Both the position numbers and the translations under genes were made by a program. The notes below the pieces were generated by a model. That model worked only from the letters and a program-made list of their open reading frames with translations, was not told the origin of the DNA and did no database searches. A stretch of DNA of 64,000 nt from JALNZF01 sp964447405 (GTDB taxonomy: Bacteria > Nitrospirota > UBA9217): NCBI GenBank assembly GCA_964447405.1, contig CAYUSP010000005.1, positions 1 through 64,000 of the forward strand, given 5' to 3'. The first letter of the stretch is position 1, and the number at the start of each line of letters is the position of its first letter. Below, piece after piece: positions 8,844 to 17,745 of the stretch.

Positions 8844-8986
8844 TGTATTCTGCTCCACCCTTTTCTGTCAAGAGATAATGAACTCGCTATTAAACTGCAT
8901 AATAAGCACAGTCGGCTATTTATACAGCCTACTAGTGACTTCCTCGTCAATAACGCAGTGTTTATATCGAGGCTGGCATATAGCCC

Positions 8987-10066
8987 TTAATAAACCTTTT
9001 TCAGCGTAATTTTCGGATAATAATGGGTGAGAATGGATTGATACGCATGCCCTTTTTCAGCCATTTCCTTCGCCCCCCACTGACAAAGTCCTACCCCATG
9101 CCCGTTTCCCCGTCCTGAAAAAATGACCTCACCTTCTAAAAGCTCAACTTCAAAATAAACGCTCGGAATTTCAGTGCTCCCGAGTGCCTCCCGAAATACC
9201 TCCGCGGGTACCATCCTTATGCGATTCACCGTGCGTATGGCGATTTTTTTTGCCCGGCCTGCAGGTGTCAGCTCCGCAATGAAGATGTCATCAATCATAG
9301 CTACGTTGTACCCATGACGTGCCAGTGCCTTCGCCACCCTGACGGATGTCATCCGTTTTTCCCAAAGACCATCCTTGACAATCTCCTGGCATTCGCAATC
9401 CACTCCCCTGAGATAGGGCGCCTCAAAACCCCAAAGTTCAACCGCGCTTTCCGTATGCCCGCCGCAGTTAGCATGATAATACGCAGGGATCACTACTCCC
9501 TGATAGCTCATAACCATGCCCTCTGTTTCCTGAACCGCGCGTACCGTCCTTGGCTGCTCACCATTCACGCCGAGGTACACCTGATCATTGACCGTGGCAA
9601 CAATATGATAGGGTTTTTTCCCGGCGGCTCTTTTCTGGTAAAGTGCATACGTCCGGGAAGCAATGGCCTGTGCTTTTAATGCTTCCATCTCCCAGACGGG
9701 GGGAATCTCAGCTGCAATCACACCCCGGAGATATAATTCAAGATCAAGATCGTTTATCACCTGAATCAGCCCGTTTTTCTTTGTTCTAAGCTCAATGACA
9801 CCCCGGTATTTTTTCCCGAGCACACTGATGGGCGAAGCAGATGCATGAACGCGGATCGAATGCTTACTGACAATAGAGCGATCGAAGGTCATTACCTTCT
9901 GCCCGGGGCCGGCAGTCGTTCCTTTGACGTCCATGACGCGATTCGACCGGAGGGTCACACTTTTAAGGTCATCGGCAATGACAACCCGGATATTTTCACC
10001 TGCGATCGAGTGTGATGCAAACATCCCGAAGCACAATAGTCCGATGTGCAGTAGAAAATATCGCAT
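8987..10066 (-). CDS. SpoIID/LytB domain protein, probable cell-wall enzyme
   Basis: A 359-residue exported protein with a signal peptide (residues 1-22). The SpoIID domain covers about 105-350, with the signatures GVIAAEIPPVWEMEALKAQA, YYHANCGGHTE and GNGHGVGLCQWGA. SpoIID enzymes are lytic transglycosylases acting on denuded glycan strands in sporulators; homologues in non-sporulating Gram-negatives (LytB/amidase enhancers) act in wall remodelling. It lies 47 nt after the second mini-TPR gene and seems to be part of the ruv/queH transcription unit. Confidence 0.9.
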   Translation of the reverse strand: MRYFLLHIGLLCFGMFASHSIAGENIRVVIADDLKSVTLRSNRVMDVKGTTAGPGQKVMTFDRSIVSKHSIRVHASASPISVLGKKYRGVIELRTKKNGLIQVINDLDLELYLRGVIAAEIPPVWEMEALKAQAIASRTYALYQKRAAGKKPYHIVATVNDQVYLGVNGEQPRTVRAVQETEGMVMSYQGVVIPAYYHANCGGHTESAVELWGFEAPYLRGVDCECQEIVKDGLWEKRMTSVRVAKALARHGYNVAMIDDIFIAELTPAGRAKKIAIRTVNRIRMVPAEVFREALGSTEIPSVYFEVELLEGEVIFSGRGNGHGVGLCQWGAKEMAEKGHAYQSILTHYYPKITLKKVY

Positions 10067-10113
10067 GAATAAGAAAGCATTCTCCGTAATTGATCAAAGC
10101 CGTCAATTTCAGC

Positions 10114-10722
10114 CTACTTGTCTGCATTGCTCATTTCCTTGAGACGGGCACAACCCGCTTCAGCACCCATAAAACACGCCTTTTGGTAGTCAGCATGCGC
10201 AAGCTTAGTCCGGCCTAAATTATAATAAGCAGCTCCGCGGTTTACCAGTATGTCAACATTTTCTCGGTCCAGAACAATAGCTGCATCGAAATCCCGTATT
10301 GCTTGCGCATAACTACCATTTCTGAAATATGCATTTCCACGATTGAGATAGGTTTTAGGTTTATCAGCCTCAAATGACAGCAACAGGGTGAAATAATGTA
10401 TAGCTTTGTCATAGTGTTTCATTTCAAAGTAAACAGCGCCCATATTGTTATAAACGATATGTGTGCTGGTTGGGTCCAATTGGATCGAGCGTTGATAGAT
10501 TTGCAGAGCTTTATCATATTCCTGTGCATCATGATATGCTTCGCCAAGCTTACCTACAGATCGAGTTCGTGAAGGACTTTTACTGACAGTGTCCTCCCAT
10601 AAGATTATATCCGTCACCCATACTATGTTTCGAGCATGGCTTGCTACAACAAGAACAGCTATGAGCAGTGTCGGCAACAGGGAGTATAGTCTGACGCTGC
10701 GCGTTCGCCCCCATGCGGTCAT
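10114..10722 (-). CDS. Membrane-anchored TPR protein (second copy)
   Basis: 202 residues. One transmembrane helix at about 12-29 is followed by the linker HARNIVWVTDIILWEDTVSK, then S-P-S-R-T-R and about four TPR repeats. The last ends in a Sel1-like stretch (ADYQKACFMGAEAGCARLK). It starts 11 nt after queH. The linker is shared with the TPR proteins at 8049-8843 and 11290-11715 (pattern R-N-x-x-W/Y...L-W-x-D...K-S/T-P). Function unknown. Confidence 0.78.
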   Translation of the reverse strand: MTAWGRTRSVRLYSLLPTLLIAVLVVASHARNIVWVTDIILWEDTVSKSPSRTRSVGKLGEAYHDAQEYDKALQIYQRSIQLDPTSTHIVYNNMGAVYFEMKHYDKAIHYFTLLLSFEADKPKTYLNRGNAYFRNGSYAQAIRDFDAAIVLDRENVDILVNRGAAYYNLGRTKLAHADYQKACFMGAEAGCARLKEMSNADK

Positions 10723-10733
10723 TTAATTCACCA

Positions 10734-11270
10734 TCATTTTGCGGAACGATACCGGTCTCGTTCGCTGTAAATGCAGCCGCAATATTGCTGGCGATAGAGC
10801 CCCATTGCCTTTGACTCAACAATTCCTTCCCGCCAGCCTCTACGAAAGTCCTCATAATAGAATTCAATGCCATATTCTGATGCCACTTCCTGAGCAATGG
10901 CCTTGATCTCATCATGTTTCTGGTGTTTGCTGTACAACAAGGAACTCGTAAACGCACCAAAACCCCTGTTCCTGGCGGCTTCTCCCACGGCAAGCAGCCG
11001 CATTCGATAACAGTGTTCGCATCTTTGCTTGCCCTTGCCTGCGATCTGAAGCAGATACTCATCCAGGTCATAGCCGTCCCGATAAATGACCTCCAGCCCT
11101 ATGCGCGAGGAAAAATCCTTTACCGTATCTAGTCGTTTCCGATACTCCAGATAGGGATGGATATTGGGATTATAGAAATATCCGGTGGGATCCACGCCCT
11201 CTTCCTTCAACCTGAAATATGGATAGATGGCACAAGGCGCGCAACATATATGAATCAACAGTTTCATCAT
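10734..11270 (-). CDS. queH: Epoxyqueuosine reductase QueH
   Basis: A 178-residue DUF208 protein. It catalyses the last step of queuosine synthesis, reducing epoxyqueuosine to queuosine in tRNA, and replaces QueG in many bacteria. The cysteine motifs typical of QueH are all present: HICCAPC at the N-terminus, RCEHCYRMRL in the middle and QYCGCIYSERDR near the C-terminus, which bind an iron-sulfur cluster and metal. The start is one of two adjacent ATGs (11270 or 11267). A tgt gene for the same pathway lies at 61647-62765. Confidence 0.93.
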   Translation of the reverse strand: MMKLLIHICCAPCAIYPYFRLKEEGVDPTGYFYNPNIHPYLEYRKRLDTVKDFSSRIGLEVIYRDGYDLDEYLLQIAGKGKQRCEHCYRMRLLAVGEAARNRGFGAFTSSLLYSKHQKHDEIKAIAQEVASEYGIEFYYEDFRRGWREGIVESKAMGLYRQQYCGCIYSERDRYRSAK

Positions 11271-11289
11271 GGCCTGAATGCATTGGTAC

Positions 11290-11715
11290 TTACTTGCCGG
11301 ACAGGTTCAACTCTGATGCCAGTTGTCCAGCCCGCAAACATGATTCTTTGACTGCTTCCGGGCGGTCAGGCGAATCAAGCCTGCAGAAATAATCGTAATA
11401 CTGGTATGCCTCATACTCGAAACCTATCTTTTCGAGGTTCACAGCCATGTTATAATAAACCTCAACATTGGCAGCATCCAAAGTCAGCGCTATTTTATAT
11501 TCCTCCACTGCCTTGAAGTGGTTGCCGAGCAGCATGTAACAATTGCCCAGGCTATTGTGCACCCGGGACTTGGCTGGTGTCTTGCTTACGACATCCATCC
11601 AAAGATCAAGCTTCGTGATCCAAACACCGTTGCGCTGATATGCACTCATGGCCAGTACAATTATTGCCACTACTATGAGAATCTGCCTTATTTGGCTATC
11701 GTATAGTTGGACCAT
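11290..11715 (-). CDS. Short membrane-anchored TPR protein (third copy)
   Basis: 141 residues with one transmembrane helix (about 9-24), the shared linker YQRNGVWITKLDLWMDVVSK followed by T-P-A-K-S-R-V-H-N-S-L-G, and two to three TPR repeats. It lies between ruvB (30 nt upstream) and queH (19 nt downstream), so it is probably co-transcribed. It is the shortest of the three related proteins. Function unknown. Confidence 0.75.
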   Translation of the reverse strand: MVQLYDSQIRQILIVVAIIVLAMSAYQRNGVWITKLDLWMDVVSKTPAKSRVHNSLGNCYMLLGNHFKAVEEYKIALTLDAANVEVYYNMAVNLEKIGFEYEAYQYYDYFCRLDSPDRPEAVKESCLRAGQLASELNLSGK

Positions 11716-11745
11716 AATTACACTATCCTTGTTCCTGTTGACGGA

Positions 11746-12765
11746 TCACAGAAGATTCTCCTGAGCGTTCGTTTTTTTCGTCCTCCCAAAATACTCACAG
11801 GCAAGTTTAGTCGCCTGTCTGCCCCGGGGTGTGCGGTCAAGGAATCCTTCCTGTATCAGATACGGCTCATAGACATCCTCAAGTGTATCCCTTTCCTCAT
11901 TAAGAGCAGCAGCCAGCGTATCAAGACCAACGGGCCCTCCTTCGAACTTGTCGATGATCGTGAGCATCAGCTTTCTATCCATCTGGTCAAATCCGCGGAC
12001 ATCTACATCCAGCCTGTCCATTGCATTCAGGACCACTTCCGGGGTAATCGTGCCGTCACCTTCTACCTGGGCAAAATCCCTGACCCGTCTCAGGAGACGG
12101 TTGGCGATCCGCGGTGTTCCCCTTGACCGCCGTGCTATTTCAGAAGCGGCATTCATTTCGATGTTCGTTTTCAAGAGTCCTGCTGAACGTTGCACGATGG
12201 TCGTTAATTCATCGGGCGTATAAAAGAGCAGCCGTTCGATCACACCAAATCGGTCCCTGAGCGGCGAGGTCAACAACCCGGTCCGAGTTGTAGCGCCGAT
12301 TAGCGTAAAATGCGGCAGCTCCAATTTTATGGAGCGTGCCCCAGGGCCCTGGCCTATGATGATATCCAGTTGAAAATCCTCCATGGCAGGGTAGAGGATT
12401 TCCTCGACCACCCGGTTCAGCCGATGGATTTCGTCAATGAACAAAACATCGCGCTCCTGCAGGTTCGTAACGATGGCGGCAAGATCTCCCGCGCGCTCAA
12501 GCACCGGGCCTGAGGTGGACTTAATGCCTACCCCAAGCTCATGGGCAATAATGTTTGCCAGCGTGGTTTTGCCAAGTCCAGGCGGGCCGCAAAATAAAAC
12601 ATGATCGAGCGCCTCATTCCGGCCTTTGGCCGCCTCGATGAATATTCGCAGATTCTCCTTGATCCTGCTTTGCCCGACAAAATCCTCAAAACGATGAGGC
12701 CTCAGATTCGTTTCAATCTGCACTTCATCATTGTTTTGCTCGGGCTCTACGATGCGTTGAGTCAA
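11746..12765 (-). CDS. ruvB: Holliday junction branch-migration helicase RuvB
   Basis: 339 residues, the normal length. It is the AAA+ motor that drives branch migration of Holliday junctions with RuvA. Walker A (GPPGLGKTTLA), Walker B (LFIDEIHRL), sensor 1 (GATTRTG) and the C-terminal winged helix (YLIQEGFLDRTPRGR) are visible. The start is a TTG preceded by GAGGT at suitable spacing. It follows ruvA by 68 nt. Confidence 0.97.
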   Translation of the reverse strand: MTQRIVEPEQNNDEVQIETNLRPHRFEDFVGQSRIKENLRIFIEAAKGRNEALDHVLFCGPPGLGKTTLANIIAHELGVGIKSTSGPVLERAGDLAAIVTNLQERDVLFIDEIHRLNRVVEEILYPAMEDFQLDIIIGQGPGARSIKLELPHFTLIGATTRTGLLTSPLRDRFGVIERLLFYTPDELTTIVQRSAGLLKTNIEMNAASEIARRSRGTPRIANRLLRRVRDFAQVEGDGTITPEVVLNAMDRLDVDVRGFDQMDRKLMLTIIDKFEGGPVGLDTLAAALNEERDTLEDVYEPYLIQEGFLDRTPRGRQATKLACEYFGRTKKTNAQENLL

Positions 12766-12782
12766 GGTGTTACCTCGCGTAC

Positions 12783-12827
12783 AGACTAACTGATGACAAA
12801 CAATCGGTCTGCCTATCTGTCCTCTGC
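12783..12827. repeat. Short intergenic repeat after ruvA (copy 1)
   Basis: Shares CTGATGACA and the identical ATCTGTCCTCTGC with a stretch at 14041-14111 between yebC and ruvC. Both copies lie just downstream of a stop codon on the minus strand. They are only partly similar elsewhere. Confidence 0.5.
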
Positions 12828-12833
12828 TACCCC

Positions 12834-13430
12834 TTACTTCCTCATCAATACAGTCAGCGCTAGACGGATAAGCGCTTCTACGGTCAATCCCGGTTTGCTT
12901 TGCATCACCTGTTTTATTGCTTCTTCAGCAAGCGGTCTTTTGTATCCCAAGTTAAGCAAAGCTGAGACCGCGTCATCCATATCCCTTGACTTGGCAATCA
13001 CAAGCTCATGCTGCTTCTCCACTGGCGTAATGGCCGATATCTTTTCTTTTAATTCCAGGACCATTCGCGCGGCAGTCTTCCTGCCTACGCCAGGAATGGC
13101 GCAGAGACGCGGTTCATCTGACGTTTGAATGGCTGCGGCGATCTCCGGCACGCTTAAACTCGACAGGACAGCAAGTGCGAGTTTTGGCCCTATGCCAGAT
13201 ACTCCCATGAGTAGCAGGAACAGGTCCTTTTCTGGCTGGGTCAAAAATCCAAAAAGAACGAGTGAGTCCTCACGGACATGAGTATGAATATGCAGACTGA
13301 TGATATCACTGTCGGGAATACTGTAGTAGGTTGAAAGCGGGACAAACACCTGATAACCGACTCCGGCAACATCAAGGATGAGGTAGTCAGCGGCTTTGTG
13401 TTGAAGCCTTCCTGTGAGCCAGGCGATCAT
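12834..13430 (-). CDS. ruvA: Holliday junction DNA-binding protein RuvA
   Basis: 198 residues starting MIAWLTGRL at 13430; the frame is open further upstream, but that part overlaps ruvC and is not RuvA. The OB-fold N-domain, two helix-hairpin-helix motifs (LLLMGVSGIGPKLALAVLS and LCAIPGVGRKTAARMVLEL) and the C-terminal RuvB-binding domain are present. It starts 4 nt after the ruvC stop, so translation is probably coupled. Confidence 0.96.
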   Translation of the reverse strand: MIAWLTGRLQHKAADYLILDVAGVGYQVFVPLSTYYSIPDSDIISLHIHTHVREDSLVLFGFLTQPEKDLFLLLMGVSGIGPKLALAVLSSLSVPEIAAAIQTSDEPRLCAIPGVGRKTAARMVLELKEKISAITPVEKQHELVIAKSRDMDDAVSALLNLGYKRPLAEEAIKQVMQSKPGLTVEALIRLALTVLMRK

Positions 13431-13434
13431 CGTT

Positions 13435-13998
13435 TCATACCTGGGTCTTTCGTTGGCCAACGTTCCTGAAGGTTCCTGTGCCCTTTGCAGTCTGACGCAA
13501 GGACGATGAATTTTTAAGGATTTCCCTGAGTCTCGAGGAATGGATATGACATATTGCCGCAGCCAGTGCATCAGCGGCATCGGCGGGATGCGGCGCCTTG
13601 GGAAGCTCCAGAAGTGTTTTAACCATAATCTGGACCTGTTTCTTTTCAGCTTTCCCGTGTCCAACCACGGCCTGTTTGATTTCAAGCGGGGCGTATTCAA
13701 ATACAGGAAGCCCGGCATTCATGGCGGCAAGAATCGCCACGCCTCTAGCGTGACCTAATTTCAGCGCTGCCTTGATATTCTTAGAAACGAACAGGTCTTC
13801 CACGACAACGACTTGCGGCCGGTATTTCCCGATAATCTTCTCAAGTTCCTCGTAGATCTTTTTTAATCTCAGCGGGAATGGCTGCTTGGCCGAAGGGCTG
13901 ATTCCACCAGATGCAACATGAAATAATTTATGATCCTCTTCAGTAACGATCCCATATCCGGTCGTCAATGTCCCCGGATCGATCCCAAGCACCTTCAT
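13435..13998 (-). CDS. ruvC: Holliday junction resolvase RuvC
   Basis: 187 residues from the ATG at 13998 (MKVLGIDPGTLTTGYGI), preceded by a G-rich run (GGGGGGTG). The catalytic acids of the RNase H-like fold are visible: the first Asp in G-I-D-P-G, the Glu in VVVEDLF, and the C-terminal pair in HPADAADALAAA. It cuts Holliday junctions symmetrically within the RuvABC complex. Confidence 0.95.
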   Translation of the reverse strand: MKVLGIDPGTLTTGYGIVTEEDHKLFHVASGGISPSAKQPFPLRLKKIYEELEKIIGKYRPQVVVVEDLFVSKNIKAALKLGHARGVAILAAMNAGLPVFEYAPLEIKQAVVGHGKAEKKQVQIMVKTLLELPKAPHPADAADALAAAICHIHSSRLREILKNSSSLRQTAKGTGTFRNVGQRKTQV

Positions 13999-14040
13999 AA
14001 CACCCCCCCCAATAATCAAAAGAAAGACATCCGACTTTCA

Positions 14041-14111
14041 GACTGTCTGATGACAGACAGGATCGACGTCTGTCGTGTTTCCATCTTACAGTTTATCCAT
14101 CTGTCCTCTGC
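14041..14111. repeat. Short intergenic repeat after yebC (copy 2)
   Basis: Partner of the repeat at 12783-12827. It contains GTCTGATGACAGACAGGATC (inverted GTCTG...CAGAC) and ATCTGTCCTCTGC. It can form a hairpin between GTCTG and CAGAC. Confidence 0.5.
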
Positions 14112-14116
14112 AGCAC

Positions 14117-14860
14117 TCACTCGGCGTTCATGATCTCGTCCGGTATGTCAAAGTTGGCATAGACATTCTGGACGTCATCGTTATCCTCAAGTGTCTCCAC
14201 GAGACGAAGCATCTGCTGCGCTTCTTTTCCATCCAGTTTTACATACGTCTGCGGGATCATGGTGACCTCGGAGACTTCCAGTGTAACACCCGCATCCTCC
14301 AGAGCCTTTTTCACCCGTTCGAAATCATTTGGCGGTGTTGTAATGACGAAATTTTCGTCCTCGGCCAGCATGTCTTCCGCACCGGCATCAAGAGCCAAGG
14401 TCATGAGTTTATCTTCATCGGATTTGGCTTTGCTGACTACGATATAGCCCTTTTTATTAAACATCCAGGAGACACAACCCGCCTCTCCCATATTGCCGTT
14501 CGCCTTACTAAAAATATTGCGAATTTCGGAAACAGTCCTGTTCCGGTTGTCGGTCATCACCTCGGCAATCACCGCTACACCCCCGGGCCCATATCCTTCA
14601 TAGGTTATTTCCTCATACGAGACACCAGGTAACTCTCCCGTACCCTTCTGAATAGCACGCTTGATGTTCTCCGCAGGTAAGCTGACCGATTTTGCCTTGG
14701 CAACTGCGGTCCTGAGACGGGGATTCCCATCGGGATCAGCTCCACCCAGCCTGGCAGCCACAGTTATTTCCTTACCGACCTTCGTAAAGATTTTTCCACG
14801 CTTTGCATCAGTAGCGGCTTTCTTGTGTTTTGTTGTAGCCCACTTTGAATGACCTGACAT
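14117..14860 (-). CDS. yebC: YebC/PmpR family protein
   Basis: 247 residues, the standard length. The N-terminus MSGHSKWATTKHKKAATDAK and the central ERVKKALEDAGVTLEVSEV are family hallmarks. YebC proteins have been described as transcriptional regulators and more recently as ribosome-associated factors easing translation of difficult stretches. A strong ribosome-binding site (TAGGAGG) precedes the ATG. It heads the ruvCAB unit, a common arrangement. Confidence 0.95.
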   Translation of the reverse strand: MSGHSKWATTKHKKAATDAKRGKIFTKVGKEITVAARLGGADPDGNPRLRTAVAKAKSVSLPAENIKRAIQKGTGELPGVSYEEITYEGYGPGGVAVIAEVMTDNRNRTVSEIRNIFSKANGNMGEAGCVSWMFNKKGYIVVSKAKSDEDKLMTLALDAGAEDMLAEDENFVITTPPNDFERVKKALEDAGVTLEVSEVTMIPQTYVKLDGKEAQQMLRLVETLEDNDDVQNVYANFDIPDEIMNAE

Positions 14861-14958
14861 CGAACCTCCTAATGATCAGACTGGATAATAACAGACTACC
14901 AGATGGCGGAATGGGGCAACACCTGCCCCTCTGCCTTTCGCTTATCTTTGCCCCTCAT

Positions 14959-15978
14959 TTACCTTTCCACTGCCTGAAGATCATGATCCATGTCTTCCTT
15001 TAATTTGGTGAAGATCATCCTTCCGGCAGCAGTCTGAAGCACTGATGTTACTGCCACTTCGACAGTTTTACTGATGTATTTGCGGCCATTTTCGACAACG
15101 ATCATGGTGCCATCATCGAGATACGCCACCCCTTGTCCCGCCTCTTTCCCTTCCTTGAGGACAAAAACGCGCATACTCTCGCCAGGAAGAGCAACAGGTT
15201 TGACCGCATTGGAGAGATCGTTGATATTCAGAACGCGGACCCCTTGCAGTTCCGCCACTTTATTAAGGTTGAAATCATTGGTAATGACCTTGGCACCGAG
15301 TTTCTTCGCCAGGGCGATCAATTTACTATCAACCTCGCGGACCTTGGGAAAGTCCTCATCAGTGATGCGGACCTCCATATGGTTCATTTTCTGAATTCGA
15401 TGAAGAATGTCAAGACCCCGTCTACCACGCGCGCGCTTGAGGGAATCCGAAGAATCAGCGATATGCTGAAGCTCATGCAAGATGAACTGTGGAATGAGGA
15501 TTGTACCATCAAGGAATTCCGTCTCGCACACATCCGCAATCCTGCCGTCGATGATAACACTGGTGTCCATTATCTTGATATTTTCTTCCGTACCGCTTTT
15601 AAAGAATTTTTTTATGTTCGCTGGATTGAATTTTTCTCCCTCTCGAATACCTATAGTGATGCCGATGTAACCGAAAAAACCGTTCATGAGAAGCAGAATA
15701 AAATTGACGATGCTTCTTTCGAGTGGAACCAGCTTCAGAGGTGTTGCAATAATATTTGCTGACATCAGACCAAGGATGAATCCCAAGATGCCGCCGACTA
15801 TGACTTTTAAAGATACCCGCCTGAATAGATATTCGGCAAGGATGATCAATACGGTGACCCCAAAACCGATGACGGTTCCTTCAATTTTACTGACCTGTTC
15901 ATACAGTTGCGTGGACACGTAATACCCTAGCAACATGCCTAATAATACGAATATGATGCGTATAAGGGCAAGTCCCAT
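14959..15978 (-). CDS. PIN/TRAM domain membrane protein (YacL-like)
   Basis: 339 residues from the ATG at 15978, which has AGGAGG 8 nt upstream; a GTG at 15987 overlaps that site and is less likely. Four transmembrane helices lie at about 1-110. A PIN nuclease domain follows (IKIMDTSVIIDGRIADVCE, HELQHIADSSD, VITNDFNLN supply the acidic residues), then a TRAM domain (about 280-335, GQGVAYLDDGTMIVVENG). The layout matches Bacillus YacL. PIN/TRAM proteins are thought to be membrane-bound RNases; the substrate is unknown. Confidence 0.92.
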   Translation of the reverse strand: MGLALIRIIFVLLGMLLGYYVSTQLYEQVSKIEGTVIGFGVTVLIILAEYLFRRVSLKVIVGGILGFILGLMSANIIATPLKLVPLERSIVNFILLLMNGFFGYIGITIGIREGEKFNPANIKKFFKSGTEENIKIMDTSVIIDGRIADVCETEFLDGTILIPQFILHELQHIADSSDSLKRARGRRGLDILHRIQKMNHMEVRITDEDFPKVREVDSKLIALAKKLGAKVITNDFNLNKVAELQGVRVLNINDLSNAVKPVALPGESMRVFVLKEGKEAGQGVAYLDDGTMIVVENGRKYISKTVEVAVTSVLQTAAGRMIFTKLKEDMDHDLQAVER

Positions 15979-16082
15979 TTTTCTCACCTCCTTCTCGAAA
16001 AAGACTGAAATAGTATTAATGTTCTAACGCTGAAAACAGCCGTCTGCGAAAATGAAGCAAAACCTTCGCAGGGGAAGTGAAG

Positions 16083-17579
16083 TCAGTCCGGCCTTACCGT
16101 AACAAAAAGATCCTGCCCTTTTCTACGGATAAGAAGCAGAATCCGGTCCTTTGCTTTTATCTTCATGGCGATTTTCCTGTAATCCTCAAGCTTCGAAATA
16201 GCATGCTGATTTATCTGAAGAATAATGTCACCAGGCCTGATGCCTGCTTCATATAATTTACCACCCGAGTCAACTTTTACGATAACCACGCCCTTTTCTT
16301 CCTCTTCAAATCCGAATCGTCGGGCCAAGTCAGGGGTCAACTCACGCGCCACCAGGCCTGACAATGCGTTACTTTCCTCCTCATTGTTCCCTTCCCCTTC
16401 CTCCTCGCGGGAAGGTTCTCCAAGCTTCTTTGGCAGTTCACCTATCACCACATCCAACTCGATTTCTTTCTTCGCCCTCTGTAGTTTAATCTTCATGGTG
16501 GTGCCTATGGGTGTCTGCGATACCATGTTCCTCAGATGTCCGGTGTCCTCCACTATTCTGCCGTTAAATTGAAGGATGACGTCACCCTGCTTTATACCAG
16601 CCTTATCTGCGGGACTTTTCTTCATCACACCGCTAACCAGAGCACCCTTCAGGTCTTTTACACCAAATTCCTCCGCTAGGTCGGAAGTAACGTCCTGGAT
16701 ACTGACACCAAGCCAGCCGCGAACAACTTTTTTGTATTTTATCAAGCTGTCCATGACCTGTTTTGCCATGATACTGGGCACGGCAAAACCAATACCTTGA
16801 TATCCACCAGTCCGCGAAAGGATCGCCGTGTTTATGCCGATCAATTCACCCCGTGCATTAATAAGGGCTCCGCCTGAATTACCCGGATTAATGGCTGCGT
16901 CGGTTTGAATAAAATCCTCATAATCTGCGATGCCCACGTTTGCACGCCCCACTGCACTGATCATACCCATGGTAACCGTCTGGTTCAGCCCGAAGGGATT
17001 ACCGATAGCAAAAACAACTTCGCCGACCTTCAATTTGTTGGAATCACCCCAAGCGAGCGCCCTCAGTCCCTTCCCTTCTATTTTTATTACCGCGATATCG
17101 GTCTTCGGATCAGCGCCTATGAGTTTTGCCTTGTAGTCTTTCTTATTGGAAAGCAGCACCTTTATTTCCTGTGCCTTTTCAATCACATGATTATTGGTTA
17201 CTATGTATCCGTCCTCAGACACGATCACACCGGAACCCAAGCTTTGTTCTTTGCGCTCTTTGGGAACATTCGGTTGATGAAACTGATCCCCGAAAAACCT
17301 TCTGAAAAAGGGATCATCAAAAAGATCGAACTGATTATCTTCTTGCGGTTTGATTACGCGCGTCGTGGAAATATTTACTACCGACGGCGTCGCTATAGCC
17401 GCAACTTCTGATTGCGCTTCGCTCAACTGTGTCAGCACATCAATTGACTTTGACGATACCGGGCTCATCGCTGGCAGTGGATTCATGATGCCGAGATTGG
17501 AAGACAGCACAAGCCCGATAAATACACCAAGCACAAGGATAAAAGCCGCTGATAAATAAAATTTTTGCTTGTTCATCAT
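16083..17579 (-). CDS. degP: Periplasmic serine protease DegP/HtrA (Do family)
   Basis: 498 residues from the ATG at 17579, 11 nt after GGAGG. N-terminal signal anchor at about 8-27. The trypsin-like domain has the triad His131 (TNNHVIE), Asp161 (KTDIAVIKI) and Ser235 (INPGNSGGALIN). Two PDZ domains follow at about 280-370 and 400-495. It degrades or refolds misfolded envelope proteins. It is divergent from bioA, with the two promoters back to back. Confidence 0.95.
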   Translation of the reverse strand: MMNKQKFYLSAAFILVLGVFIGLVLSSNLGIMNPLPAMSPVSSKSIDVLTQLSEAQSEVAAIATPSVVNISTTRVIKPQEDNQFDLFDDPFFRRFFGDQFHQPNVPKERKEQSLGSGVIVSEDGYIVTNNHVIEKAQEIKVLLSNKKDYKAKLIGADPKTDIAVIKIEGKGLRALAWGDSNKLKVGEVVFAIGNPFGLNQTVTMGMISAVGRANVGIADYEDFIQTDAAINPGNSGGALINARGELIGINTAILSRTGGYQGIGFAVPSIMAKQVMDSLIKYKKVVRGWLGVSIQDVTSDLAEEFGVKDLKGALVSGVMKKSPADKAGIKQGDVILQFNGRIVEDTGHLRNMVSQTPIGTTMKIKLQRAKKEIELDVVIGELPKKLGEPSREEEGEGNNEEESNALSGLVARELTPDLARRFGFEEEEKGVVIVKVDSGGKLYEAGIRPGDIILQINQHAISKLEDYRKIAMKIKAKDRILLLIRRKGQDLFVTVRPD

Positions 17580-17660
17580 GGATATCAAGGCCTCCGTAAA
17601 GAGAGAATGAAATTGTATGAGTTGATGTAACTATCTTTAGCCAAGCCAAATAAGTTTTTC

Positions 17661-17690
17661 ATTCTACCAGAAAGAAGTTAATCTTTTCAA
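17661..17690 (-). promoter_or_regulatory. Probable sigma-70 promoter of degP
   Basis: On the minus strand TTGAAA (17690-17685) and TAGAAT (17666-17661) are separated by 18 nt. Expected start of transcription is near 17654, giving a leader of about 75 nt. Confidence 0.6.
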
Positions 17691-17703
17691 GCCCTTTTTA
17701 TTA

Positions 17704-17731
17704 TTGACAAAAAAATACCATTCCCTATAAT
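17704..17731 (+). promoter_or_regulatory. Consensus sigma-70 promoter of bioA
   Basis: Exact TTGACA (17704-17709) and exact TATAAT (17726-17731) with a 16-nt spacer. Transcription should start near 17738, only about 8 nt before the first in-frame ATG of bioA. No BirA-type palindrome was recognised over it. Confidence 0.85.
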
Positions 17732-17745
17732 AGCAATGTTCTTGA

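Noticed and set aside
13431..13718. N-terminal extension of RuvA
   Set aside because: This part lies in the ruvC coding region in another frame and has no RuvA similarity; RuvA begins with MIAWLTGRL.
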